Positions 1-11,500 of a DNA stretch of 64,000 bases are shown one piece after another; within the stretch, counting starts at the first letter, position 1; every line of letters starts with the position of its first letter. The stretch is from Beroe ovata (lineage: Eukaryota; Ctenophora; Nuda; Beroida; Beroidae): NCBI GenBank assembly GCA_946803715.1, contig CAMPET010000089.1, positions 9,585 to 73,584 on the forward strand. Reading direction: 5' to 3'. The notes below the pieces were generated by a model, which was not told the DNA's origin, did not search any database, and was given only the letters and a program-made list of their open reading frames with translations. The translations under genes and the position numbers were made by a program.

Positions 1-93
1 TGTGTGTGTGTCTGTGTGTCTGTGTGTGTGTGTGTGTCAGTGTGTATGTGTGTGTGTGTCAGTGTGTGTCAGTGTGTGTCAGTGTGTGTGTGG
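1..93. repeat. GT-rich microsatellite
   Basis: Imperfect TG dinucleotide array with interspersed TCAG, truncated by the window edge. Any reading frame through it is an artefact of low complexity. Confidence 0.9.
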
Positions 94-1499
94 GGGGATT
101 GGGGAGCCACGCTCGCTTTCATACATCATTGCCATAGTGTCACAATACACACATAACCTCTATATTCAACACACTGTGTACACATTTGACCACCTAACCT
201 AAGTCTCAGTTTTTGCTCAACTCACTCAAGACTCATTTCACAATTAGACTCCCCTCACAACCCCTCTATACCACGCCGTTATTATCCCTCGTTAGAACCA
301 GGTTCATCTATTTATTCTCAGCATCAATAATCGATTAACTTGCGTATACACTATACAATGTATAGTTTACATACACAGCTCTTCACAGCATATATACACA
401 CAGACTATAGCTTCCTACGTCACAGCACCTCGTCTAGATTATACCAGGTCTTTATCAGGTTATTCCGTGTGGAACAAGGCTTTACCAGGCTATACCATGG
501 TATGCAAAGTTTCCATCTGTCGCTAATCGATGCAGAATGACTTTATTCATCCTATAGAGATAGATTGTTTCTTTCGCCTTTTCACACAAGAAGACATTTT
601 GAAATCGGTACCTCTCATGGAGAAATCTTCAATCGCCAGTCAACATAGCATTACAACTCGTACTATTGTTATTATTGTTGTTGTTATGATTGCCGTTACC
701 GTTGCTGGTATTCGGATCGGACAACACGGATATACACTCCGGAATGATGTACCGTCTCTTCATCACACTGTCGATTCCTGTCATTGACGGACCTGTAAAC
801 ATGCGTTAGATTATCACGCGACCCGCCATGCGTTAGATATCACGCGACCGATGCGTGAGAAAGAGAGAAAATGATGCTAACAATACACACACGGGTATAT
901 CCAACGACTAAACACCCCATATACAAAAGCAGTGTTATGAGAACTATACTTCTCCTTAGTGATTCACTATACAAAACAGTTATATGCATTATGCACAGTG
1001 CACACATTGCTGCTCACTTGAAGTAGAGCTTCCTTCTTGGGATGGCTCTTTTGTCGCACTCCGATGTCTTGTTTTCAACTTTTCTGTAAAAGGAATCTCA
1101 GATCGAAAAAGAAACCAATAGAATCGAAAACTTGCACCACGTCACTGTGCCCGCGTATTCGCACATTTCGCCGTACATATAAACGTGCACCCAATAAAGG
1201 TGTAATAATGTCCACTCTGAGCGTCATGAGGGGTGGTATACTAACCACCACGTAAGTGTTACGTCAAACTATTGAACTTTTGGATTGCAAAAGATGAAAG
1301 ACTCTGATTTCGCATTAGAAAGTAACAAATATGGGCAGTGATCATTCGTTGGCGAGGCATTTTGTTGAATCTGACACATTTTAGTTTTACTGTAAATGGG
1401 TTTCACTTTGTACAGATGCTTGCAATTTCTGTCTGCAATATTCTCGTGTCGGGATACGAGTCTCAATAACGCGTTACGTCCCACGTTTTCGCGTGACCG
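94..1499. other. No supportable gene; one small hydrophobic ORF
   Basis: I see no splice-consistent gene here. A plus-strand reading frame at 530-787 (85 codons) contains a stretch of about 20 hydrophobic residues (isoleucine/valine-rich, around codons 46-65) that could be a membrane segment. There is no recognisable family, neighbour or splice signal to support it. Its isoleucine/valine run comes from a repetitive TTATTGTTGTTG tract, so it may be chance. Confidence 0.3.
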
Positions 1500-1501
1500 C
1501 T

Positions 1502-1931
1502 CACGCATGTGACAAACCTCGTTTAGCAAGACACGCGTGAGGGACTCGGACTTCCGGGAGATTTCCGGTGGTGTTGAGAGCGGTGTCGATTCGAATCATG
1601 TGCCGCTTTTCGAACGGGTCTGTCGGGAATAAGGGAGTGTGGGGAATGAGACAGGTTATGAAGTAACGAATTACTGATTTGAAAGTTGAAACCAAGTCAA
1701 TCATGTTGTCAGGCATATATCTTGACAGCTCTCTAGATCTATCTTGTCAGATATTGACTGAAGTAGTATTGGTAATGTCTAGAAGTGTTGACATCACTCC
1801 GTGTTCAAAAGAGTGGCAAGAGGGGGTACCTGAGCATTCGGTCAGGTCCATATCTTCCTGGTCTGAGATGAGATTACAGTGGGGTCCCTCCCAACAAGAC
1901 AACTCGTCATCAGCGTCAGTACCACCTGATG
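1502..1931 (-). other. Possible coding fragments on the minus strand
   Basis: Two minus-strand stretches look more like coding sequence than their surroundings. Positions about 1700-1930 follow a CAG acceptor and read as an acidic segment with several Cys, Asp and Glu. Positions about 1502-1620 read as a hydrophilic segment. The reading phases of the two pieces do not join with the splice sites I can see, and I recognise no family. They could be exons of a gene that continues outside the window, or chance open frames. Confidence 0.15.
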
Positions 1932-1944
1932 GGGGATGGTATAT

Positions 1945-2090
1945 ACGTTGTACAATTGTATACATTGTACAATGTATACATTGTACAATGTATAATGTAC
2001 AATGTTCATGTTTGCGACAGTTGCGTATGGAAGTTTTACATTGTGCATACATTGTACATCGTGTATACATTGTACATTGTGTATTCATGT
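1945..2090. repeat. Palindromic TACATTGTACAATGTA repeat cluster
   Basis: The 16-base self-complementary word TACATTGTACAATGTA occurs twice back to back (1961-1976 and 1977-1992). Degenerate TGTACATTGTAC words follow up to about 2090. Each unit can fold on itself. The same word family recurs at 45480-45515 and 46451-46530. Confidence 0.85.
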
Positions 2091-2317
2091 AGACATCGTG
2101 TTTGAATCGTGTACATGGAGCTGTGGAGCTTGCTCAATAGTTAGTACACTCAAGGACAAGCTATTGATGTTTTCCACAGGTTACAAACATTGTTCATTCA
2201 ACCCATCATCCTCCTAAAGTACATTGTTATCATCCTGCATGAGAAAACAATGATAACATGGCGGTTCGGCTAATGAGCTAATGGCATATCTTCATTGTCC
2301 GTGTTTGAATTCCTCCG

Positions 2318-2455
2318 CTCGGTCCTCAGTGTACACTCGGACCTCAGTGTACACTCGGACCTCAGTGTACACTCGGACCTCAGTGTACACTCGGACATCA
2401 GTGTACACTCGGACCTCAGTGTACACTCGGGCCTCAGTGTACACTCGGACCACAG
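2318..2455. repeat. 18-bp minisatellite, about 7.5 copies
   Basis: Direct tandem repeat of CTCAGTGTACACTCGGAC with one or two substitutions in some copies. Each unit contains the palindrome GTGTACAC. Because 18 is divisible by three it stays open in several frames on both strands, but no splice signals or family support coding. Confidence 0.9.
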
Positions 2456-2481
2456 TGTGTACACTCATAATTTACCCCCCT

Positions 2482-3595
2482 TTCATACCGTTAAGGGATG
2501 GCAGAAAGATAGCTTTGCTCTATTGTCCATATAATCGAATGGTCGGTTACTTTTACTTTTCTATCACAATTCCAATATGCTATCTGCTACTTTTTATGAT
2601 GTATTGAATATTCATTAACGTGCATAAAAGGCCCCACGCAAATGCATCATGCATACACAATCATCTCAATGACATCACCCCCGCCCCCATACAATTCTCA
2701 ATCGATCGGCCCCCCTACAACATCCCTCCCATTCTCTCACTACTTGCAATGCCCCCTTCCCTTCCCTCACCGCTGTATTGTATGGGACTCTATCCAGCTG
2801 GATAATGAGATCGATTTGTTTCCCTTTCCCTTCACTCTCAACTCAATACACATCCACAATACACAGAGACAACACACACANACACAGACACACACACACA
2901 CACACAACACACACACAACACACACACACACACACACACAGATGTAGAGTGTTCAAACACTGCCACACAGAGTTCATGCAGTGGTTCATATTCGCAGTGA
3001 GGCTGTCTTGGATGTCGCTGCTTTTTAAAGTTGTGGCATAGTACTTGATTGGGGGCCAGTTGCGAAGAATGGGTGGCAAATGAAAAGTTTGCTAATTTCC
3101 ACCACTGTCACTAGCCAAATACAAGAAAAGAACTTCCCCTCCTCTAGGGTCATGGGTTATGTGGAGTTGTGGAACATATTCGCTGTCAGTATTGTCCTCA
3201 TGGTGGTGAACGCAGCTCTGAACACCTCCACCAGCCTCATGAACACTGCCCTCGAGGATAGTGGTGAGGATTTCTCCTCGAAACTCGGGTACTTCAGTCA
3301 GAGTAAGTGACACATGTGATAAGTGATGCATTGACACATGTGATAAGTGATGCATTGACACATGTGATAAGTGACGCATTGACACACTGCCACGTGACTC
3401 TGTCTTGTCGTATCTTACGGGATGAGTCAGGGCATGTTTAGTCCGAGATGACTGACTCCTATCTCACTGTGTTTTCCGAAGTCACTTTATGATGAATCAA
3501 CCTTTGTATCACCAGCGCCACCATCGAAATGCAGGTTCCCAATCACACACCCCGTTGTCAGGTATACTGGCAGTGATGGCGATTGTCGGCGCCCT
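2482..3595. repeat. Duplicated contig end, first copy
   Basis: This 1114 bp segment is repeated almost exactly at 3597-4699, and the copies are separated by a single n at 3596. The copy contains the first coding exon of the UNC-93-like gene (ATG at 3152) and the start of its second exon, which is cut off at the n. Small differences, mainly in a CA microsatellite and a few single bases, fit allelic copies. I treat it as an assembly duplication, not a second gene. Confidence 0.85.
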
Positions 3596-3596
3596 N

Positions 3597-4699
3597 TTCA
3601 TACCGTTAAGGGGTACTTAATGATAGCTTTGCTATATTGTCCATATAATCGAATGGTCGGTTACTTTACTTGTACTTTTCTATGACAATTCCAGTATGCT
3701 ATCCGTTACTTTTTATGATGTATTGAATATTCATTAACGTGCATAAAAGGCCCCACGCGAATGCATCATGCATACACAACCATCTCAATGACATCATCCC
3801 CGCCCCCATACAATTCTCTTTCGATCGGCCCCCCTACAACATCCCTCCCATTCTCTCACTACTTGTAATGCCCCCTTCCCTTCCCTCACCGCTGTATTGT
3901 ACGGGACTCTGTCCAGCTGGATAATGAGATCGATTTGTTTCCCTTTCCCTTCACTCTCAACTCAATACACAGCCACAATACACAGACACAGACACACACA
4001 CACACACACAACACACACACAACACACACACACACACACACACAGATGTAGAGTGTTCAAACACTGCCACACAGAGTTCATGCAGTGGTTCATATTCGCA
4101 GTGAGGCTGTCTTGGATGTCGCTGCTTTTTAAAGTTGTGGCATAGTACTTGATTGGGGGCCAGTTGCGAAGAATGGGTGGCAAATGAAAAGTTTGCTAAT
4201 TTCCACCACTGTCACTAGCCAAATACAAGAAAAGAACTTCCCCTCCTCTAGGGTCATGGGTTATGTGGAGTTGTGGAACATATTCGCTGTCAGTATTGTC
4301 CTCATGGTGGTGAACGCAGCTCTGAACACCTCCACCAGCCTCATGAACACTGCCCTCGAGGATAGTGGTGAGGATTTCTCCTCGAAACTCGGGTACTTCA
4401 GTCAGAGTAAGTGACACATGTGATAAGTGATGCATTGACACATGTGATAAGTGATGCATTGACACATGTGATAAGTGACGCATTGACACACTGCCACGTG
4501 ACTCTGTCTTGTCGTATCTTACGGGATGAGTCAGGGCATGTTTAGTCCGAGATGACTGACTCCTATCTCACTGTGTTTTCCGAAGTCACTTTATGATGAA
4601 TCAACCTTTGTATCACCAGCGCCACCATCGAAATGCAGGTTCCCAATCACACACCCCGTTGTCAGGTATACTGGCAGTGATGGCGATTGTCGGCGCCCT
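3597..4699. repeat. Duplicated contig end, second copy
   Basis: Second copy of the 2482-3595 segment. This copy runs on without a break into the rest of the UNC-93-like gene, so its exons are the ones used in the gene model. Both copies carry a CA microsatellite and a three-unit 24-bp repeat (ACACATGTGATAAGTGATGC core; 3307-3382 and 4411-4486) just after the first exon. Confidence 0.85.
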
Positions 4700-6418
4700 C
4701 CTGTCGCCACCTCTGCGCCCTCTACTCGGCTATCGGGCCCTAATCGCAATATCGTGTGTCCTGCATACGGGCCTTTACGCGGGACTGCTTACCCTCAACA
4801 AGTTCATGATTGTATTAGGTGCCATTCTCACAGGTAAGCCAGCTCTGCATGTAGATTTTATACTCAATTTCATCCTCGTCAACAAGAAAGTAGTTTATTT
4901 CTTACTCAATCCGGGCCCAATCAGAAATTCTTCCCTCTCACAGGACTGGGAACTGGTATGATTTGGGTGGTAACACCCAACTACGTGACCAGTCTCTCCA
5001 AACACGAACACATAGAGCGAAACCTGAGCTACCACCTTTTCATCTACAACTTCAACGGAATCGCAGGTTTTTGTACACGAGTTAATTCGTTCCTCCGACG
5101 AATACTATTTCTTCTTCACTACAACTACAAGAATCCCAACATAAAAAACTCACGCAAAACTCAGACATAACTCACACCTCACTCCCGCACAAAACTCACA
5201 CACAGGTAACATAATGAACTACCTCTGTCTGGACGAGTCCACCAGGATAACAGCGACCACGAGGTTCCGGTATTTCGGGTTGTGCATTGCGTTGAGCGTG
5301 GCATCGGGCATATTTGCAGCCCTGGCAGTCTGTTCTCAACGGAAACACAGGGGAGAAAAGGCAAAGGAATCCGATGCTTTGACGTAGGGTGAAATTCTCA
5401 CTTAAATTCCAACTAAATAAACACTCACTTCGTCCATTTCCATAGTTCAATGTCCATAATCCCATAACTCCTATGGAAATCATTCCAGGAAAGATAGCGC
5501 TGTGCTGGACAAAGCCCTGCTCCTGGAGAATGCTGACTCAGATGACGATGTTTTCCTGGCAGGTTAGAAACTACTCAAGTTCATTTCCCCTCGTGATTTC
5601 AATCCCATACTATTCTTCCCTATGTACTTGGTCATGATTTGATTTAAATTCAGCATGATTTCACACCAATCTAAAGTCCACATGAATCCTCAGAAACAGC
5701 CAGAGTCTCGCCGTTACCAGAGAAACGAGGCAAATACTCCGCAACAATTCGCCGTTTCCTGCGCCTCCTCAACGAGCCGCTTGTCCGGTCGCTCCTCCTC
5801 AGTCACGTTTACCACGGCACAGCATACGCTCTCCTCACAGTTCTACCCATGTGTATCAGCTCCACGTACAGTGACCGCCACCTTATTCCCATCCTGGGCG
5901 GCGTGGTGGGCGTGTGTCGCCTCGTCGGAACGGGTCTATTCGACGGAACCGCCATGGTGTTGGGCTACCGGGTGTTGAATTGGATACAGATGTTAACGGG
6001 AGTAGGGTGGATGGTAACGGTGATGCTGGTGTTCCCTAACAACTCCCTCCACCATGAGACTGTGGGGGACTTCCCTATTATTCCCACGGGCGAGTGGGTT
6101 GTTTACCTTATCGGACTGCTGGGGGGAACGTCATTCACTCTGGCAGCACTTAGCATGACTGTGGCAGCGGGCAAAGTCTCCAGGGACCCTAAAACCATGA
6201 ATGGTTTCGAACCCGACACGATATTCACGATTATTGAGGTGTTTTGGAGCATCTCCAATGCGATTATGATGGCATTTATCCCGTTTATATCCCTGTATAC
6301 GTTCCTATCAATGACATTAGTAGGTGTGGTGGGGTATTCGGTAGTGTTTGAGATGAGGTTGTTGGACTCTTTGAGGAAAAACACTTGGTTAAAAGGAGCT
6401 GAGAGTGGCAGTGAATAA
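4256..6418 (+). CDS. UNC-93/MFSD11-like multi-pass transporter
   Basis: Predicted membrane protein of the UNC-93 branch of the major facilitator superfamily; such proteins act as transporters or as regulators of channels and receptors. Exons with consistent phase: 4256-4406, 4639-4833, 4944-5066, 5206-5383, 5489-5562, 5700-6418, giving 479 residues (family usually about 450-550). About 11-12 hydrophobic segments are visible. The block GLGTGMIWVV...Y in exon 3 corresponds to the family's glycine-rich segment before a conserved Tyr/Leu-Thr (known family pattern). A hydrophilic Asp/Glu-rich loop in exon 5 sits at the usual mid-protein linker. I chose the ATG at 4256 because it lies just before the first membrane segment and 4 nt after a CTCTAG acceptor. 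The stop codon lies inside an AATAAA. Substrate unknown; MFSD11 versus UNC93A orthology is unresolved. Confidence 0.72.
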
Positions 6419-6529
6419 ACCCATGTTGTCGAGAAGAAATTTTTAGTACAGAATTATGTTGAGAAATTTTACATACGCACAAACACGCACAAACACACAC
6501 ACACACAACCATAAGCATTGTCACATTGT

Positions 6530-8024
6530 TCACTTACCCAAATCGGTGATGTGGCCTAAACTAAGCGAGCTATCGCTGCTGTGACTACCAACAGACATGG
6601 CCTCTTGAATAGTATCATCACTTGCAACACTTTTCTGAAAATACCGTCAGTGATTTAAATGTTTTAGTTTTGATATTCATTTCCATAAATTGCGTTAGTT
6701 ATTGGCAGAAAAAAGAACATCCCCGTAGGGCGCTCAAATTTACTTTTAATTTTTGTACTTTTATTTGTGTGAGCTCAACAGAGTTATTTTCAAAGGTTTT
6801 TTTCGTTTCTGAATAACAGATAGTGTGTTCTCAATTCTTGCCATCCTATGATAACCCGACAAAAAGAGACACAATAATCATACCATGTGGGAGCTAGCAG
6901 GGCTAGCTGGGGTTACGTCAGAACTCTCCGACATGTTGATCGGGGGCCTAGCTACCCTCGTCCTCTTTACTTTTCTGTTCTTACGTCTCTTCAGCTTCTT
7001 CCGAGGCGGGTGGTCGAACGCTTGTGATCCTTCTGAGGGCACTACCAGTGTCAAGAGGATACAGGGCCGGCAAATAGACGTGTCCCTCAGGGGGCGGAGG
7101 GGTTTTGTGAGACAATGGAGGGAATGGACGAGGGGTTGAGTCGATGATGAAAATGGAGGAGAGAAGGGTGGGAGTTTGAAGTGGATTTGGAAAGTGGAAC
7201 CTGATAGGAGGAGTTGGGGAATGGGGTTGGAGGGGGACAATCAATGATCACTTGACCTGGATCTAGAGTACATTGAGAGCGGTCTGCACAAAACAAATAA
7301 CCATTAACCACAGGGATTCATAGCAATGAGGGAAGACAGGTTGGGGCGTGAAATATTACATAAGTGAAACTGTGGAAGTGGAAACTGTGGAAGTGGAAAC
7401 GTGCAGCGGGAGTGTGGAGTGGGAGTGTGAGTGTCAGTGTGGAGTGCGAGTGTGAGTGTGGAGTGTGGGGTGTCAGTGTGAAGTGGGAGTGTGGAGTGTG
7501 GGGTGTGGTCCTGTGGAGTGTGGGGTGTGGAAATGTGGAAATGTGGAGCGGGGTGTGAAGTAGGAGCGTGGTGTGTGGTGTGTCAGTGTGGAGTGGGAGT
7601 GTGTGGAGTGAGAAGGTGGGAGTGTGGGGTGTCAGTGTGAAGTGGGAGTGTGAAGTGTCAGTGTGGGGAGTGGAGTGTGGAACTGTGGAGAATGGAGATG
7701 TGGTCCTGTGGAATGTGTAGGTTGGAGTGCAATATTACTTGGGATGGAGAGGGTGGAGAGCTGCTGGCAGAAGTAGGAGTTGATATCGTCCGAGTCTTCC
7801 CATGAGTTATACGCTGAGGAGAGACGGGGGAAAACATTACTTCTCCACAACCCACACCGAAATAACTTGAAAATGTCATATTTCCAGAGTTGTTTTTCGA
7901 AGATATGGTTAAAGTATGTACCTCGGTTTGAGCAGGTTCCGTCCGAAGTGATGTCCTGACTGTCACCACGGTAACAGGACAGTTTGTGTTTCCTGCTCCT
8001 CCCGCCACGGTTCTCTGACGTCAT
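6530..8024 (-). CDS. Small unrecognised spliced protein
   Basis: A phase-consistent minus-strand model: 8024-7922, 7813-7739, 7283-7257, 7200-6971, 6634-6530, giving 179 residues. Every junction has a GT donor and AG acceptor, and the phases (1,1,1,0) join without a stop. The product is hydrophilic: a basic N-terminus, an acidic Trp/Tyr-containing middle, a Pro/Ser-rich stretch, a Lys/Arg cluster (a possible nuclear localisation signal) and a Ser-rich tail. I recognise no family. The 27-nt exon and the Pro-rich exon are the least secure, because a second frame is also open through 7200-6980. The gene is co-oriented with the extended PHD gene downstream of 8520 and convergent with the UNC-93-like gene. 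Confidence 0.4.
7364..7735. repeat. GTGGAGTGT-type degenerate minisatellite
   Basis: About 370 bp of G/T-rich tandem sequence built from GTGGAGTGTGGGGTGTCAGT-like words with variable period. It lies in an intron of the small minus-strand gene and ends at that gene's second exon. Confidence 0.85.
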
Positions 8025-8519
8025 GTGTCACGCGTGAGCGATTACACGAGAGCAATAACGCGTTGCCAAGCGACCGACCCGGTTTAACCTGGTGTCGGCG
8101 GCATAAGGGACCAGACGATGGTCTCTTATTCGGTGACAAAACTTCAAGACATGAGACTTGCTATTGGGTAAAGGGAGGGGTTAGAGCGGATCGAGACAGC
8201 TAGATAAGCGAAAAATGGGATTAGCTGAGCAATAGTATGATGACCTGTGTCAATTTGGTCATATAAGGTAAGTGAGACAAATACACATTATATGCAATAC
8301 AAATAGAATATATAGGAGATAGATTTGATAGCTAATTAAAATAATAACGAGAATTTTACCGTTAGTCTGTCGAGTTGAAAAGTGCTGTCATAAAGCGTGT
8401 CAATATTGTAAATGATATTGAGAAAGGCATAAAAATGTGACTACCTCTTAAAAGTCAAGATAGCTTGATAAGTATATTAAAAACTGGTCATGATTCAAAT
8501 AAGAGACTGTGGGGACACA
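8025..8519. other. Intergenic, nothing further seen
   Basis: Spacer between the start of the small minus-strand gene and the stop of the extended PHD/zinc-finger gene. It contains CpG-rich words near 8030-8110 that could belong to the small gene's promoter, and is otherwise AT-rich. No ORF or RNA gene is supported. Confidence 0.5.
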
Positions 8520-11500
8520 TCAGTCTTCTGGACCTTCCATTGATGCACCCTGCAAAGTTGCATCGCCATCCTTCTCTTCCTCTCCCTCCTCTTTCACGCC
8601 CATCTCCTCACCAAACTCCCTCGCCGCATCCTCGTCACCAATCTGCTCGTATATGCTCGCACACTCCGGTACCATCTTGAAGTGGCGGGAGAGGAAACCC
8701 GGACTTCCCGCCACACCGCACGCCATACAACCCTCCGAGCCGGGCGGCAGTGAGCGCCATGATATGGCGGACTTGGCGACGTGGCCCGCCCGGCACGCGC
8801 GCCGTTCCGCCAAGTGAGCCCGCAGAGTCGTGAGATTCAACGAGGAGAAGACCTCACAGTGCAAACAGTGCCTCTCCTTCACATCTGTTAATTTCATGGA
8901 TAAATGGATAAGATTTTGTATATTGATCATGAGACACATGGAGTGTTAAAACTGGTGTCAGGATTCAACATACCTGATACAACCAGAGATTGGAAATTTG
9001 TAAGCCCGTACTCTTCAACTTTTAGTTGAACCTCATCTGGTAGGAGCTCCTCATGCTTTCTCAGAATCTCGAAGTGGGAATGGACACAGACTAACTCCTT
9101 TGCCAGATGCGCCCCTATACGGCTCGATTTGTGGTATCCACCACACCCGTAACACACTGTCCAGCCTTCCAGCGTGACTCCCGTCTCCAGGATATGCGCA
9201 ATGTGCGCGGCTTTGCACGTGTTACGCACGTGGTTGTTGAGCGCGCGGATATCAGGGAACGTGCTCTCGCAACCGAAACATTCGAGTTGTCCTGTGGGAG
9301 TTAATGACAGATTAGTACACATTAACTAAACAGGCGAGGGCAATGCAAAAGTGCGCAATTACATGTACCTTGCTGTGAGGCGAGTTTTCCACCGGTTCCT
9401 GTCAAGCAGTCCTGTAGATGCCCTGGGAAGTCCTCTGCGTCATATATCCTCCCACACTCGAAACACATCCTAATTTGGTCGGGCGGCAGTCTGAGAAGCC
9501 GCTGAGCATGTTTCTCCGTACAATTACTCCCCGAGAGGTGCTTCATGAGGGCAACCTTGGTGGGGAAAACCACTTCACACGCGAGACAAGTCCCATTCTG
9601 ACATGACCTCGCGTCTAAGACCATCTTATGACGGGGCCAGCACTCCGGGACCTTGCCCAAATGTTTAACCATGCCACGGTTAGAGCAGATAATCCCACAG
9701 CCAAAACATGCGTGAATTCCCGCCTTTAAGTCAGTCTCCGGTATGTTGTACAGCTGTCGAAGATGATCCTTTGAGTGAGTAGGAGTATAAGAGTGCAAGA
9801 CATGTGAACAGTGACTGCTCTGGTTTTGCAGTGTCTTGCCGCAGCTGAAACACGGGAAAAACTGCCACTCGCGGGAATCAAGGATTTTCGTGACGCTCTC
9901 CGAACAAACGCCACACGGCTTGCTCAGATCGCAGTCGGATGAGGAACAGTGGGCATCGGTGAAGTGCTTCACGAGGTTTTTCCGGGCAGTCAGAATGAGT
10001 GCGGTACAGGCCCATATCATATCACAGTGAGTGCAGCTGAGGTGGATCTTGCCCGACAGAGAGTTGTGGTGCTTTCTCGTGCAGCCCTCGCATCGGTGCT
10101 CCTTGAAGCAAACTTTATCATTGCAGTGTACCTTGCGCATGTGATCGAAAATCGCATCCTCAGAGTCCGGGTTTTCAGCTATTTTCTCCTGACAAACACA
10201 GCACTCCACTCCATTTGGGTAGCGGTGAGGAATGGGTACGAGATCGGTGGGAGGTTTCATCTTCTTGGTACCAGGAAGAGGAGTGGTTTGCGGAGGCTTT
10301 GGATCGTCGCGTTCATCGCCGCTCCCTGGTGTTAAGCCGGGGCATCCATCAACATGCTTGATAAAATCATCCTTCTCGAAAATGAGCAAACACTCGCAGC
10401 ACATAATTTCTCCGTCCTCCTGGAGCTGCCTCTGGGCGTGAGTCTCCTTACACTGCGGGTGATGGCTCAGGTGATTATGCAACTTTAACCCGGTTGAGTA
10501 ACTCTCGCTGCATGACAAACACTTCAGGTGACTCTTCCGTTCCTCGTATATTCTCTGATGTCGGGCGATACAGTGCGGTTTCGGGAGAAAATGGTTTTTT
10601 AGGTTTTTAAGTTCCCCTAATATGAATGCCCCGCACCCAAAGCACGGAACGGAACCTTTACGCTGGTGCATTTTCTTGTCTAGCACCGCCATGTGGAGTG
10701 CTCTGTGGTGCTCGGAGTTGGCAGCAAAGTGTCTGGATTGGGAGGCTCGGTTAGAGAAATTCTTGACACATGTGTAGCAGGGAAATGTTTGTTCTTTACA
10801 ATCCTCCTTCAGAGCTCTTTCCACCGTCACTCGACATTCAAAGCATGGTAACTTGGCATCATGGCACGAGTTTGGGCAATGTTGCTTCATTATGTGTTCG
10901 AGGTATGGGTCAGCGATCCGGTGTGTTTTCAACTTGGGTTCCCAGATCCAACTCTTTGTGCAGTGCTGGCACTGAACAACTGTATCTTCCCGTTCCACTT
11001 CTCCTGGAAATACATGTATTTTGATAGATATAGATCACATGTGAGGTGACACTCCGCAAGGCGCAAACTCACGGGAAACATTGATCTCCGAGTCCGAACA
11101 GTCCATCATTTCATCATCCTGTACGGTAGGAGGAGATTCTTGGGAGAAATTGGGAGTGGATAGTGTGGACAGGGAAGGGCGTCCTCTCTTTTTGATCGTT
11201 ATGCTCTTCTTGCTATCCCCACCTTGCTTGTGTCGAGATCGAATTATCCTAGTTTTTGTGATCTTCACAGCTTTCTCTCTTTCCTCCATGGCGTCTCCTC
11301 CCCTCTCCAGGAGGAGGTTCTCCGATTCCATTATCTCCTCGGGCGATAGAACTGAAACGGACATGAGTCACACAATGTATGACACACACACACATAAAAA
11401 CAAACAAACACATCAACTTACACTTACACACTTGTCCACTTACAATTCCTGACTTTCAAGAATGGCTTGACCGTCAGACAGTTATCCACTACACCATGCT

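Noticed and set aside
530-787. Small single-pass membrane protein
   Set aside because: The hydrophobic run comes from a TTATTGTTG repeat tract, with no splice, family or neighbour support.
2318-2455. CRISPR-like array
   Set aside because: The 18-bp units abut directly with no unique spacers, and the sequence is eukaryotic; it is a minisatellite.
3152-3595. A second UNC-93-like gene copy
   Set aside because: The copy ends at a single n and is nearly identical to the downstream one; better explained as duplicated contig ends.
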